From Bradyrhizobium sp. in8p8 (GTDB taxonomy: Bacteria > Pseudomonadota > Alphaproteobacteria > Rhizobiales > Xanthobacteraceae): DNA of 64,000 bases. The translations under genes and the position numbers were made by a program. The first letter of the stretch is position 1. Each line of letters opens with the position of its first letter. The notes beneath the pieces were generated by a model. That model saw only the letters and a list, made by a program, of their open reading frames with translations, did no database searches and was not told the DNA's origin. The stretch is from contig NZ_AUGD01000017.1 in the NCBI RefSeq assembly GCF_000426845.1, positions 1 through 64,000 of the forward strand, given 5' to 3'. This document shows, in pieces, positions 8,613-17,917 of this stretch.

Positions 8613-9460
8613 AATCCTTCGCTCTCTTGATGATTTTCGCCCTCGGATTCGCGGGGCCGGCAATGGCCTTGCAACAGCCGTCACCAGGTCAACATGATGC
8701 CCGCGTGAGAACCGTGACCTACGATCCGGCCAACGTCGTCAAGGTCAACGGCGTGATTCGGGCATCAACACAGGTGTTGTTTGCCGACGATGAGGAGGTT
8801 GCGCATGTCGCGATTGGTGACGCGATTGCATGGGAGGTCGCACCGGCGGGCTCAATCCTGTTCCTTAAACCCCGCGAGAAACATCCACCAACCAATTTGC
8901 AGGTCGTCACCACGCGCCCTGACGGACGCAAGCGCTCGTATCAATTCGAGTTGTCAATTGCCGAGACGACGCTCGCGGAGAGTTACTTCGTCGTCCGCTT
9001 CGCCTATCCCGGCGACGAGATAGAGCGCCGGCGCACTGAGGCGGCCGCGCGCGGCGCCGAGCGGGAAGGCGCGCTGATCGACCAGACCTTCGACTTGCAT
9101 CATGCCTATGGCGCGCGCAATTGGCGTTTTTCGGCGCAGGGATCGATCGACCTCGAGCCCGAAGCTGTTTTCGACGACGGCAAGGAGACCACGTTCCGCT
9201 TCGCAGGCAACCGCGAAGTCCCCGCGATCTATCTGATCAACTCCGACGGCTCGGAAAGCCTCGTGCCAAAAGACGTCCGCGGGGAGCTCGTGGTGGTTCA
9301 TGCCACGGCGCGGGAGTTCAGGCTGCGCAAAGGCGACAACGTTCTCTGCATTTTCAACGAAGCATTCGACGCGGTGGGGATTAACCCGGGCACCAATACC
9401 ACCAGCCCATCGATCGAGCGGCGGGCGAAGAAATCACCACTAACCCCAAGGCCGCGATAG
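8609..9460 (+). CDS. virB9: VirB9/TrbG-type outer-membrane core protein
   Basis: 283 residues with a signal peptide (MKSFALLMIFALGFAGPAMA). The N-terminal VirB9/CagX beta domain has the DPANVVKVNG and IGDAIAWEV...LFLKPRE signatures, and the C-terminal domain has the NWRF...FDDGKETTFRF block. It forms the outer ring of the core complex with VirB7 and VirB10. The start overlaps the virB8 stop (ATGA). The length is normal. Confidence 0.94.
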   Translation: MKSFALLMIFALGFAGPAMALQQPSPGQHDARVRTVTYDPANVVKVNGVIRASTQVLFADDEEVAHVAIGDAIAWEVAPAGSILFLKPREKHPPTNLQVVTTRPDGRKRSYQFELSIAETTLAESYFVVRFAYPGDEIERRRTEAAARGAEREGALIDQTFDLHHAYGARNWRFSAQGSIDLEPEAVFDDGKETTFRFAGNREVPAIYLINSDGSESLVPKDVRGELVVVHATAREFRLRKGDNVLCIFNEAFDAVGINPGTNTTSPSIERRAKKSPLTPRPR

Positions 9461-9471
9461 GCGAGGGCGAT

Positions 9472-10617
9472 ATGACCGAACATCAAGATGAGACGATCGC
9501 CGGCGACCGCGGCATTACGCCAGTGGGCGGAGGGGACAATGGCCGAACGGCAATGCTCAAACGCGGCTTCGGTGCGCTGGCGCTCACCGCCTTTGCCGCT
9601 CTGATCATCTGGGGGACCTGGAAAGGCGATAAGCCGGTCAGCGATTCCGCCCGGAAGCTGGTGATCCGCCAGGCGGCGGCCTTCGAGCCCCTCCCGGAAG
9701 CGCCGGCCGTGCCTGTTACCACGGCCTCAATTGGAGGCGCTCCGGTCCCAGCCACGCCAGCGGCTCCGGCACCCGCCTCCGACCAGCTTCTGGAGAGCGC
9801 CCGGCGCGCGCCCGTGCTGGCCTATAACCGGCCAAGTTCTGCTGGGCGGGCGGCCCACGACAGCGTGACAGGAGGTGTCGTCACCGACTCTTACGGGTTT
9901 GGCCGGGGCGAGCCGCGCAATGACCTCGCCGACAAGCTGAAGCCCACGCCGATCGAGGGCGTGCGCGCGGCGCGGCTCCCCAACCGCAATCTGCTGGTCA
10001 CACAAGGCACCTCGATCCCGTGCGTGCTGGAAACCGCGATGTCCTCGGACGTGGCCGGTTTCGTTTCCTGCGTCGTCGTGCGGGACGTGATGTCGGATTC
10101 CGGCAACGTGGTGCTGATGGAAAAGGGCACACAAGTGGTCGGCGAATATCGCGGCAATGTGCGGCGCGGATCAAAACGCCTGTTCGTACTGTGGACTCGC
10201 GCCAAAACGCCGACCGGCGTCATTGCAGCGCTGGCCTCGCCGGCGACCGATGCGCTGGGGCGCGCCGGCTTCGACGGCGACATTGACACCCATTTCTTTG
10301 AGCGGTTTGGCTCAGCACTGCTGCTGTCGGTCGTCAATGATGCCTCCTCGATCGGGCGCCAGCAGCTGCAGGACAGCTCCATCCAGATCAACAACACCAC
10401 CGGCGCCACCAATACCGCCGCGGCAATCGCCGTTGAGCAGTCGATCAACATTCCGCCGACGCTGAACAAGAACCAGGGCGAACTGGTCAACATCTTTGTC
10501 GCTCGCGATGTTGATTTCTCCTCGGTCTATCAATTGCGGCGGGTCGAGACCCGCACGCAGATTTTGGACCGCACTGTTCCCGGAGGCCTCGCGGCCCCGG
10601 CCGTGGTGACTAAGTGA
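9472..10617 (+). CDS. virB10: VirB10/TrbI-type core protein
   Basis: 381 residues: a cytoplasmic N-terminus, one transmembrane helix (about 29-47), a long proline/alanine-rich periplasmic linker (PATPAAPAPAS), and the C-terminal TrbI barrel domain. The barrel shows GTSIPCVLETAMSSDVAG, MEKGTQVVGEY and, near the end, the NQGELVNIFVARDVDFS block. VirB10 spans both membranes and senses ATP use by VirB11 and VirD4. It ends in a GTGA overlap with virB11. Confidence 0.95.
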   Translation: MTEHQDETIAGDRGITPVGGGDNGRTAMLKRGFGALALTAFAALIIWGTWKGDKPVSDSARKLVIRQAAAFEPLPEAPAVPVTTASIGGAPVPATPAAPAPASDQLLESARRAPVLAYNRPSSAGRAAHDSVTGGVVTDSYGFGRGEPRNDLADKLKPTPIEGVRAARLPNRNLLVTQGTSIPCVLETAMSSDVAGFVSCVVVRDVMSDSGNVVLMEKGTQVVGEYRGNVRRGSKRLFVLWTRAKTPTGVIAALASPATDALGRAGFDGDIDTHFFERFGSALLLSVVNDASSIGRQQLQDSSIQINNTTGATNTAAAIAVEQSINIPPTLNKNQGELVNIFVARDVDFSSVYQLRRVETRTQILDRTVPGGLAAPAVVTK

Positions 10618-11645
10618 GCGCCGTACATTCCATCGAGCGCGATGGCAGCCGCCTCGTGCTGACGCGCTATCTCGAGCCGTTGGCGCCATTTCTGGCGGAC
10701 AAATCCTTGACCGAAATCATCGTCAACCGTCCCGGCGAGGTTTTCGTGGAAGGACCTGACGGCTGGACCCGGCACGAAGCGCCAGCTTTGACGCATGCCT
10801 ATCTCTCACACCTGGCGACCGCGGCCGCTGGCCACACCCGTCAAGACATAGGTCCGGAGCACCCCGTGGTGTCGACCACCCTGATCGGCGAGGAGCGCTG
10901 CCAGATCGTGGTCCCGCCGGCGGTGCCAGAAGGCACCGTCAGTCTTACCATCCGCAAGCCGTCAGGTTTGACGATGACATTGGAGACCTTTGAGCAGGCA
11001 AAACTGTTCGATGAGGTCCGTGTCGCCGATGACGAACTCACAACCGACGAGAATCGGCTCATGGCGCTGAAAGACGCCGGCGCCTGGCGCGAGTTCCTCC
11101 AGCTTGCCGTCGAAACTCGCCGCAACATCATCATTTCCGGGGCGACTGGTTCGGGAAAGACGACGCTATCCAAGGCGTTGATCGCGGCGATCCCGGCACA
11201 AGAGCGGCTCATCACCATTGAAGACACCGCTGAGCTAGTCATCCCTCATCAGAATTGCGTGCGGCTGCTTTACGCCAAGGACGGGCAGGGCGTTGCCAAA
11301 ATAGGACCGCGCGAACTGCTCGAATCCTGCCTGCGGATGCGGCCGGATCGCATTCTGCTGCAGGAGCTGCGCGATGGTACGGCGTTCTTTTATCTGCGGA
11401 ACGTGAACTCCGGCCATCCAGGATCGATTACAACGGTTCATGCCGACAGCGCCCGGCTCGCCTTCGAGCAGCTGACCTTGTTGGTCAAGGAAAGTGCGGA
11501 AGGCCGCGACCTGCATCGCGACGACATCCGCTCGCTGCTGCTGCTTCTCGTCGACGTCGTCATCCAGATGCGGAAGCGGGACGGTCGCTATCGCATTTCG
11601 GAGATCTACTATGACCCCGTTCGCAAGCGCGACCACCTCCGTTAA
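10614..11645 (+). CDS. virB11: VirB11-type hexameric traffic ATPase
   Basis: 343-residue ATPase of the VirB11/TrbB/PilT family. Walker A is GATGSGKTT at residues 176-184, followed by the Asp box TIEDTAEL, the family RPDRILLQELRDGTAF segment (a variant of Walker B, in which RPDRI-GELR is usual) and the His box SGHPGSITTVHAD. It starts with GTG inside the virB10 stop. It energises pilus assembly and substrate transfer in turn with VirB4 and VirD4. Confidence 0.95.
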   Translation: MSAVHSIERDGSRLVLTRYLEPLAPFLADKSLTEIIVNRPGEVFVEGPDGWTRHEAPALTHAYLSHLATAAAGHTRQDIGPEHPVVSTTLIGEERCQIVVPPAVPEGTVSLTIRKPSGLTMTLETFEQAKLFDEVRVADDELTTDENRLMALKDAGAWREFLQLAVETRRNIIISGATGSGKTTLSKALIAAIPAQERLITIEDTAELVIPHQNCVRLLYAKDGQGVAKIGPRELLESCLRMRPDRILLQELRDGTAFFYLRNVNSGHPGSITTVHADSARLAFEQLTLLVKESAEGRDLHRDDIRSLLLLLVDVVIQMRKRDGRYRISEIYYDPVRKRDHLR

Positions 11646-13557
11646 GGCGGCGCAGGGCCTCGCGGTCGCGCTCGCGGCCAGCGCACTGTTCCTGCTGGTC
11701 GCCTCCAACGTTTTGCTGCTGGGGCTCAGGCTTCACGATGGCGGCCTGCACTGGTCGGAGATCGCCACCGGCTGGCCCCGCTACGGTGCCGACCCTCGTT
11801 TCGACCGCTGGCTGACCCTGTCGAGCCTTGCCGGCGCGGTCGTCGTCTTTGGGCTGCTCGGTGCGATCTTCCGGCACCGTCCTCTCCCGCTGCACGGCAG
11901 CGCGCGCTTCGCGTCTGAACGCGAAATCAAGGCCGCTGGCCTGCGATCCAAAGATGGCGTGCTTCTCGGCCGCAAGGACGGCGCGCTGCTCTGCTTCGGC
12001 GGGTCGGAACACGTCCTGGTCTACGCTCCGACCCGGGCCGGGAAGGGTGTCGGCTACGTCATTCCGAACCTGCTCAATTGGCCAGATTCAGTCGTCGTTC
12101 TGGATGTGAAGAAGGAGAACTGGGACCGCTCGGCCGGATTTCGCGCAGCCCACGGGCAGGAGGTCTATCTGTTCGACCCGCTCGAGGAGAACGGTCGCAC
12201 CGCGCGTTACAATCCTCTTGGCTACGTGCGCAGGGATCCTGCCGACCTCTATGACGATCTGCAACGCATCTCCGTCATGCTGTTTCCGGCCGAAAGCCGC
12301 GGTGATCCCTTCTGGTTCGAGGCCGCGCGGTCTGCGTTCGTAGCAATCGGCGGTTATGTCGCGGAGACGCCGGGTCTTCCATTGACGATCGGCGAAATCC
12401 TGCACCAGCTCTCCGTGGCCAGTGACCTCAAGGCACATTTTGAGAAACTCATCGCCACTCGCAAGTCCGGCCCTTCGCCACTGTCGCGGCATTGCGTCAC
12501 GGCCTTGAACGATTTTCTCGCTGCGTCCGAAAACACCATGAACTCGGTGCGCAAAACCGTGACGGCACGGCTCGGTCTCTGGCTCAATCCCCGCATCGAT
12601 GCCGCAACCTCGGCCAATGATTTCGATCTGCGAGAGCTGCGGCAACGGCTCATGTCGATCTATCTCGGCGTGACCCCTGACAATCTCGACCGCATGGCGC
12701 CGCTTCTGAACTTGTTCTTTCAGCAGGTGGTCGATCTCAATACCCGCGAGCTGCCGGAACAAAATCTCAAACTCAATCGCAAGGTGCTGCTGTTGCTCGA
12801 TGAATTTCCGGCGCTGGGCAATGTCAACGTGCTCGCGAAATCGGTGGCGTTCATCGCCGGTTACGGCATCCGTCTGCTGACCGTGGTCCAGAGTCCGGCC
12901 CAGCTGCGGGCGATCTACGGGATCGATGCGGCCCGCAACTTCATGACCAACCATGCCGTCGAAGTGGTATTCGCGCCGAAAGAACAGGATGTCGCAAATG
13001 AACTCTCGGAGCGCATCGGCTATGACACGGTCAAAGCGCGCAGCCGCAGCGGACCGAAAGGGCTGGCAACGCGGTCGACCAGCGAGACCGTCTCCGAGCA
13101 TCGGCGCGCCCTGATGCTGCCCCAGGAGCTGAAGCTTCTTCCAAGGTCCAAGGCCTTCATCCTGGGCACCGGCCTTCCGCCGATCGTCGCCGACAAGATC
13201 GTCTATTACGAAGACAAGGCGTTCCTCACACGCCTGCTACCCGCGCCTGTCCAGAATCTGCCGAAAGGTCGCTCGACAGCACTGCTTCACGCCGAGATCA
13301 ACGAGCTTCGCTCCGAGGTTGCGGAGCTCCAGGCGGTATTGCGGTCGCGGCCGATGACCGACGAGGAGGTCGCCGATCCCTCCACAATTCCCGCCGACGC
13401 CTCCTTCGATTTTGGGGACGTGGATGTCGATCTCGAAGGCCTCTCTGAGGACGACCTGAAAGCCTGGACCCTGAACTACATCGACGCTCAGGTCATTCCG
13501 CCGACGCGGCGGACGGGCCGCAAGCAAAAGGGCGAGCAGCATGAACGGCGGGCATGA
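11611..13557 (+). CDS. virD4: VirD4/TraG-type coupling protein
   Basis: 648-residue type IV coupling protein that brings the relaxase-DNA complex to the channel. Two N-terminal transmembrane helices (about 11-36 and 68-88) precede the ATPase. The Walker A variant is PTRAGKGVG at about residues 140-148, and Walker B is VLLLLDEFPALG at about 392-403. The ATG at 11611 overlaps virB11 by 35 bases; a frame open to 11494 is the virB11 shadow. The C-terminal ~100 residues are acidic (DVDVDLEGLSEDD). Its presence right after virB11 marks the system as DNA-transferring. Confidence 0.95.
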   Translation: MTPFASATTSVKAAQGLAVALAASALFLLVASNVLLLGLRLHDGGLHWSEIATGWPRYGADPRFDRWLTLSSLAGAVVVFGLLGAIFRHRPLPLHGSARFASEREIKAAGLRSKDGVLLGRKDGALLCFGGSEHVLVYAPTRAGKGVGYVIPNLLNWPDSVVVLDVKKENWDRSAGFRAAHGQEVYLFDPLEENGRTARYNPLGYVRRDPADLYDDLQRISVMLFPAESRGDPFWFEAARSAFVAIGGYVAETPGLPLTIGEILHQLSVASDLKAHFEKLIATRKSGPSPLSRHCVTALNDFLAASENTMNSVRKTVTARLGLWLNPRIDAATSANDFDLRELRQRLMSIYLGVTPDNLDRMAPLLNLFFQQVVDLNTRELPEQNLKLNRKVLLLLDEFPALGNVNVLAKSVAFIAGYGIRLLTVVQSPAQLRAIYGIDAARNFMTNHAVEVVFAPKEQDVANELSERIGYDTVKARSRSGPKGLATRSTSETVSEHRRALMLPQELKLLPRSKAFILGTGLPPIVADKIVYYEDKAFLTRLLPAPVQNLPKGRSTALLHAEINELRSEVAELQAVLRSRPMTDEEVADPSTIPADASFDFGDVDVDLEGLSEDDLKAWTLNYIDAQVIPPTRRTGRKQKGEQHERRA

Positions 13558-14704
13558 CGCGAGCGAGGAATTCAGCCTGCAGCGGCAGCGTCGCGCGGGG
13601 CACGCTTCCGCCCGAGAAAAGGGGGAAGACGAGGCCGCAACTACAGCCCCCAACAAGCCTTCTTCCGCGGAGGTCACAGATAGTGCGTTTCCGGACCGCA
13701 TCCGTCGGAAATATTACGTGGTGGCCAGTGAATTCCACAAGGATGGATCCGACCGCGAAGCGCGGCTCTATGCCGACGAGCGGAAAGAGTACCTCGCGTT
13801 CAAGACCACTGACGATCGCCTGGTCACCCGCATAGCTGCCGCAGAAGTGATCCGGGACATGGTCAGCGTGGCACAACATCGCCAGTGGGAGGCACTTCAG
13901 GTCCGTGGTTCTGTCGAGTTCCGACGCGAGGCCTGGTTCGAGGCTAGCGCGCGCGGGATGGATGTGAAGGGCTATCAACCAAGCGAGCTCGATCGCCAGG
14001 CGCTCGCTGACCGACGAATCCGATGGGATCGAGCCCAGGCCCACAACAACGAAGTCGGAGCCAGCACGCCTTCCGACAGGTCACTACAGGCGGATAGGCT
14101 CGATTACGACAAGGGCGTTTCCGGACGTCTGCTGGAGGTCGGTTATGGCCCCTACCGCAACCGCGCCGACGCGGAGCCATCAACCTATGTAGCCATCGAA
14201 CTGGACAATGGCCGGCGACATCAGGTGTGGGGCGTCGGCATTGTAGCAGACGTCGCAGATAGTGGCGCCAAGCCTGGCGACCGTATCTCTCTGCGAAGAG
14301 ATAACGTCGTACCCGTCATCAGGGCGATCAAGTCAGTAGACGACGCCACTGGACTCGCTCGTATTGAACAGCGCCAGATGTGGCGCAACATGTGGAGTGT
14401 GACGGTAGAGGAACGCCGTGCAGACCGACCGGCGGCCGCGTATGATTCCGACCTGCTCGCGGCCCAATCCCAGATGGCCGTCATCAACAAGCTTGTCGAA
14501 CGCGCTCTGCCGAACGATGAGAATGCTCGTCACAACATTATGGCTTTCGCCAAGGAGCGCATTGCCCAGCATCTGGAGAACGGACATTCGTTTGCGCGGG
14601 CAACAGTCATGGAACCGGTTCGAGATCGTTATCCGTCGCAAGGAGATAAGGAGATCCGAGCTCAGACTGGTCAAAGCGCGAGAATGCGTGAGCGTGAGCG
14701 CTGA
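13541..14704 (+). CDS. LPD7 / KfrB-domain mobilisation-associated protein
   Basis: 387-residue soluble protein that overlaps virD4 by 17 bases. Residues ~50-160 (FPDRIRRKYYVV ... LYADERKEYLAFKT ... ADRRIRWDRA) match the LPD7 domain often found C-terminal to relaxases. Residues ~185-255 (GRLLEVGYGPYRNRADAEPS ... YVAIELDNGR) resemble the KfrB/relaxase-associated domain. There is no relaxase active site (no HUH histidine cluster), so it is probably a stand-alone partner of the relaxase or transfer DNA. The tail is arginine- and glutamate-rich. Exact function unknown. Confidence 0.7.
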   Translation: MNGGHDASEEFSLQRQRRAGHASAREKGEDEAATTAPNKPSSAEVTDSAFPDRIRRKYYVVASEFHKDGSDREARLYADERKEYLAFKTTDDRLVTRIAAAEVIRDMVSVAQHRQWEALQVRGSVEFRREAWFEASARGMDVKGYQPSELDRQALADRRIRWDRAQAHNNEVGASTPSDRSLQADRLDYDKGVSGRLLEVGYGPYRNRADAEPSTYVAIELDNGRRHQVWGVGIVADVADSGAKPGDRISLRRDNVVPVIRAIKSVDDATGLARIEQRQMWRNMWSVTVEERRADRPAAAYDSDLLAAQSQMAVINKLVERALPNDENARHNIMAFAKERIAQHLENGHSFARATVMEPVRDRYPSQGDKEIRAQTGQSARMRERER

Positions 14705-15107
14705 ATTCACGAGGTCAATCAATGAGCCGAACTGGGCTTTTGGGAAAGTACCTCCGCTCGAGCCAACCCAACCGTCGCGACAATGCAGAACAAGAGAAGC
14801 AGAATCGTCACCCCAGCGGACGAGTGCGGATGCCGGCGATCCAGGTGATGGTTCGAACAAAGGGGGGACTCCCACGGTTGTTCTTGCTCGGGAGTCGGAT
14901 GGCTGTGACTTACGATGGCACTGCCAACCAAGTCCAAACCCGATCAGTCACCCGTTCACCAGACCCGAGGGCCCTGGCCGTCTGAGGCTTTGCTGAGTTT
15001 ACGCTTGAATTGCCCTGGAGCGCCCCACCCAGTCCCAGCGCGTTCCATTCCCCTTGACGAGCCGCTTGGCGTCTAAGCGCATGCTCGTTGCTGCGTTTTT
15101 TCGACCA
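14705..15107. other. Intergenic region at the end of the conjugation operon
   Basis: About 400 bp between the last transfer gene and the convergent substrate-binding protein gene. Short frames exist on both strands (87 codons plus at 14722, 72 codons minus at 14719 with a hydrophobic stretch), but neither has a convincing ribosome site or family resemblance. I see no tRNA, attachment-site repeat or clear terminator. This is where one edge of the conjugative module would be sought. Confidence 0.5.
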
Positions 15108-16337
15108 TCATTCTGTCGCGACGTCGCCATTGATGATGTCGCCGAACAGCTCCCACTTCTCGCCCTGAAACTTCATCAGCTGAAGCGAGCTGATCGGCGC
15201 GAAGTCGGCCGGACCGGTGTTGATTTTGATGCCGGGCAGAAGAGTGTCAGGGGTAAACTCCTTCAGGCTCGCTGCCTGCTTCATGACATTGGCGCGTGTC
15301 AGATCGTCGCCGCACATTTCAAGCACCTTCGCCAGGGTCTGGGCGGCCCCGTAGCCATAGACGTGGCCACTGTCCGTCTTGTCAGCTCCCGGCATGTACT
15401 TGTCGATGAATTCGGACCATTTCATCATGCCGGAGTCCTTGGCCCATTGCGGATCAGTTGCATCCTTGGCGTAGGCCGCAGATATCACGCCCTGAGCGTT
15501 GTCGAAGCCCGCGGGCTGCATAACGCTGCCGACTGAGGCTGAGACGTTGGTCATGATCTGCAACGGCTTCCAGCCGAGTTCGCCTGTTTTCTTGATGGTC
15601 TGGGCGCCGAACTTCGGCGTGGTGTAGATCAGCAGGACGTCGGGATTGGCGGCTTTGATCTTGACGATATGGGAGTCGATCGACGGCTCGGAAACTTCAT
15701 AGCTTTCTTCCATGATGATGCTGGAGGCCTTGGCTCCGAAGCCGTCCCTGGTACCCTTCACGTAGTCCTTCCCGAAGTCATCGTTCTGGTAGAGAATTGC
15801 TACCTTCGCATCGGGCCTCTCCCTCATCAGCCATTTCGCATAGATCTGGGCTTCGCTCTGGTAGGATGGTTGCCAGCCCATGGTCCAGGGAAAATGCTTC
15901 GGATCGTTCCACTTGGTGGCGCCGGTGGCGACGAACAATTGCGGGATTTTCTTGGAATTGAGGTACTTTTGGATCGCAGTGTTCGAGGGCGTGCCGAGCG
16001 GATTGAAAACGAGGAGTACCTCGTCGCTTTCGACGAGCTTGCGAACCTGTTCGACGGCCTTCGGCGGGGAATAGCCGTCGTCATAGGTGACGAAATTGAT
16101 CTTCCGACCATTGATGCCGCCGCGGTCGTTGACCATCCTGAAGTAAGCTTCTTCGGTCTTGCCGATCACACCGTAGGCGGATGCCGGGCCGCTATAGGGC
16201 ATGATGTTGCCGACCTTGATCTCAGTGTCCGTGGCCCCGGTATCGTACCTCTTCTGCGCCAGCGCGGTGCACGTCGAGAGACCCAACAAGGTGAGCGCGA
16301 TAGAAGCAGCGGCGAATTTGTCGGTAACGGCAGTCAT
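15108..16337 (-). CDS. Branched-chain amino acid-type ABC transporter substrate-binding protein
   Basis: 409-residue periplasmic binding protein of the LivJ/LivK family (Peripla_BP_6). A signal peptide ends at CTALAQ. The mature start reads KRYDTGATDTEIKVGNIMPYSGPASAYG, typical of rhizobial LIV-like receptors for organic or aromatic acids. Later blocks YQNDDFGKDYVKG and HVYGYGAAQTLAKVLEMCGDD fit the family. The ATG is preceded by AAAGGGAGAT. No permease or ATPase is adjacent, so it is an orphan receptor that presumably works with a transporter encoded elsewhere. The ligand is not predictable. Confidence 0.9.
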   Translation of the reverse strand: MTAVTDKFAAASIALTLLGLSTCTALAQKRYDTGATDTEIKVGNIMPYSGPASAYGVIGKTEEAYFRMVNDRGGINGRKINFVTYDDGYSPPKAVEQVRKLVESDEVLLVFNPLGTPSNTAIQKYLNSKKIPQLFVATGATKWNDPKHFPWTMGWQPSYQSEAQIYAKWLMRERPDAKVAILYQNDDFGKDYVKGTRDGFGAKASSIIMEESYEVSEPSIDSHIVKIKAANPDVLLIYTTPKFGAQTIKKTGELGWKPLQIMTNVSASVGSVMQPAGFDNAQGVISAAYAKDATDPQWAKDSGMMKWSEFIDKYMPGADKTDSGHVYGYGAAQTLAKVLEMCGDDLTRANVMKQAASLKEFTPDTLLPGIKINTGPADFAPISSLQLMKFQGEKWELFGDIINGDVATE

Positions 16338-16622
16338 TTTTATCTCCCTTTATTATCGATGAGTATCTTTTCTTGTGACGCGACGGTGCCGCATAACGTT
16401 CCGGTGGCCTCGGCGCTTGTCGCTGAGGCCAAGCACGTAGCAGGCATATCGTTTGTCAAGCCGCTGGGCGAGTCGAGCGTAGGACTTGAGGCCGGGATCC
16501 CGACCCGAGCACCTAAGGGTAAGTTGCTGTGGCACCGGAGCTTCTGACCGCGATCAGCTCGTCGGCACTGACGCAAAGCGAATGGCATCTTGGTCAAGCT
16601 CAAACAACGGCGAATTGCCAGC

Positions 16623-17042
16623 CTAGCCGCCAACATAAGCGCCTCTCCCGCTCGCCAGAAGGGCGCCGTCGCCACTGACGATTCGTGTTGCGGCAACGCT
16701 CATTTGACGCCCAATTTTGACAGGTCGGCCAATTGCGCGCAGCGCGCCGGGTGTTGCAGGTCGGTGGAAGTCCACGTGCAGATCAATGGTCGCGCGCGCT
16801 GTCCCTCCAAATGCGAGGATCGTGTACAGCCCCGTCAGGTCGATCAATGCAGAAAGAATGCCGCCATGCGCGGAAGCGATCTTGGGATTGGACACAATCT
16901 CGTCGCGCCAAGGCATTTCGAGGATCAGCTCATCCCGGGTTAGGGTAACCAGATTGATGCCCAGCCAGCGATGGAAGGGCGCGACCTGCAGGCGCTCCCG
17001 CAATTGCTCGAGATCATAAGGCTTGGTCTGCTCCGAACTCAC
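16623..17042 (-). CDS. PaaI-family hot-dog thioesterase
   Basis: 139 residues with the hot-dog fold signature: the conserved ASAHGGILSALIDLTG block, where H and G shape the active site, and the ATIDLHVDFHRPA strand pair, ending GRGAYVGG. These enzymes hydrolyse acyl-CoA or hydroxybenzoyl-CoA thioesters. The start codon overlaps the stop of the upstream alpha/beta hydrolase (ATGA on the minus strand), so the two are one transcriptional and translational unit. The substrate is unknown. Confidence 0.85.
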   Translation of the reverse strand: MSSEQTKPYDLEQLRERLQVAPFHRWLGINLVTLTRDELILEMPWRDEIVSNPKIASAHGGILSALIDLTGLYTILAFGGTARATIDLHVDFHRPATPGALRAIGRPVKIGRQMSVAATRIVSGDGALLASGRGAYVGG

Positions 17043-17917
17043 CGGGCCACCTCAGCCCCGTGCGTACGAACCAGAAATTCAACGATGGCCTGGCCAAAGG
17101 CGTCGTTCTGATCTCCGACCACCATATGTGTGGCGTCCGCAATGTCACTATAGTGGGCGTGTGGAACCAGGCTCCTGAAATGGGCCACGGCCTCGGGCGA
17201 GACCAGATCGCTAGACCCTCCCCGGATCAGGTGCACCGGCAAGTGCAATCGTGAAGCTGCCGCGCTCAAGGCCGCACGTCGATCATCGATGAGTTCGACG
17301 TCCGTTATTCGGGCCTGCATCACGCCTTCGATGAATGCGGGATCCCAATGCCAGTAGTACCTCCCGTTTTCCCCCAGACGAAGATACCGCTGAAGCCCCG
17401 GCGAAGCCTTCCGGCTTTGCCGATGCGGCAAGTATTGAGAGATGACCTGCGCGGCCTCCTCCGGCGAGGCAAAGCCTTCGCGCGCATGCGCGGCCATAAA
17501 GCCGACCACCCTAGCCACACCTTCCGGTTCCATTTGCGGGGTTATGTCGACCAGTGTGAGCGATGCAAAGCTCTCAGGGCTAAGCTCGCCCTCGGCGATA
17601 ATGCCTGCCAGCCCTCCGAGCGAGGCGCCAATCAAGGCCGGCTTTCGGATGCTTGCGTTAGCGATCGCCACAAGATCACTTGCAAAATCGTGGATATCAT
17701 AGGCTCCGTCCTTAGCCCAGGAACTGTCGCCATGCCCTCGCATGTCGATTGCGATTGCGCGAAATCCATGGCTTGCCAAAAGTTTTGAAATCGCCTTCCA
17801 GGCGCGACGCGTCTGCCCTCCGCCGTGCGCCAGGACGACCGGGAAGGCCTGCTCACTCCCTTCGATCGAGGCCGCAATCGGGTGGCCCTGGTACCCGGCA
17901 AGCATCGTCGGCGTCAT
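17039..17917 (-). CDS. Alpha/beta-fold hydrolase
   Basis: 292-residue hydrolase. The oxyanion region HGGGQTRRAW and the IDMRGHGDS motif precede the nucleophile elbow GASLGG (Ser99). The acid is probably the Asp of the GGSSDLVSPE loop, and the catalytic His lies in DATHMVVGDQND near the end. The frame extends six codons further to a TTG at 17935, but the ATG at 17917 has an AGGT site at good distance. Paired with the thioesterase gene, it may act in the same small ester or thioester pathway. Confidence 0.87.
   Translation of the reverse strand: MTPTMLAGYQGHPIAASIEGSEQAFPVVLAHGGGQTRRAWKAISKLLASHGFRAIAIDMRGHGDSSWAKDGAYDIHDFASDLVAIANASIRKPALIGASLGGLAGIIAEGELSPESFASLTLVDITPQMEPEGVARVVGFMAAHAREGFASPEEAAQVISQYLPHRQSRKASPGLQRYLRLGENGRYYWHWDPAFIEGVMQARITDVELIDDRRAALSAAASRLHLPVHLIRGGSSDLVSPEAVAHFRSLVPHAHYSDIADATHMVVGDQNDAFGQAIVEFLVRTHGAEVAR

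Noticed and set aside
14719..14985. Overlapping small frames on both strands, one with a hydrophobic stretch
   Set aside because: No ribosome site, no family resemblance, and the two frames compete for the same DNA.
16340..16696. 118-codon minus-strand frame upstream of the orphan substrate-binding protein
   Set aside because: It overlaps the end of the thioesterase gene and the binding protein's leader region; codon content is not gene-like.
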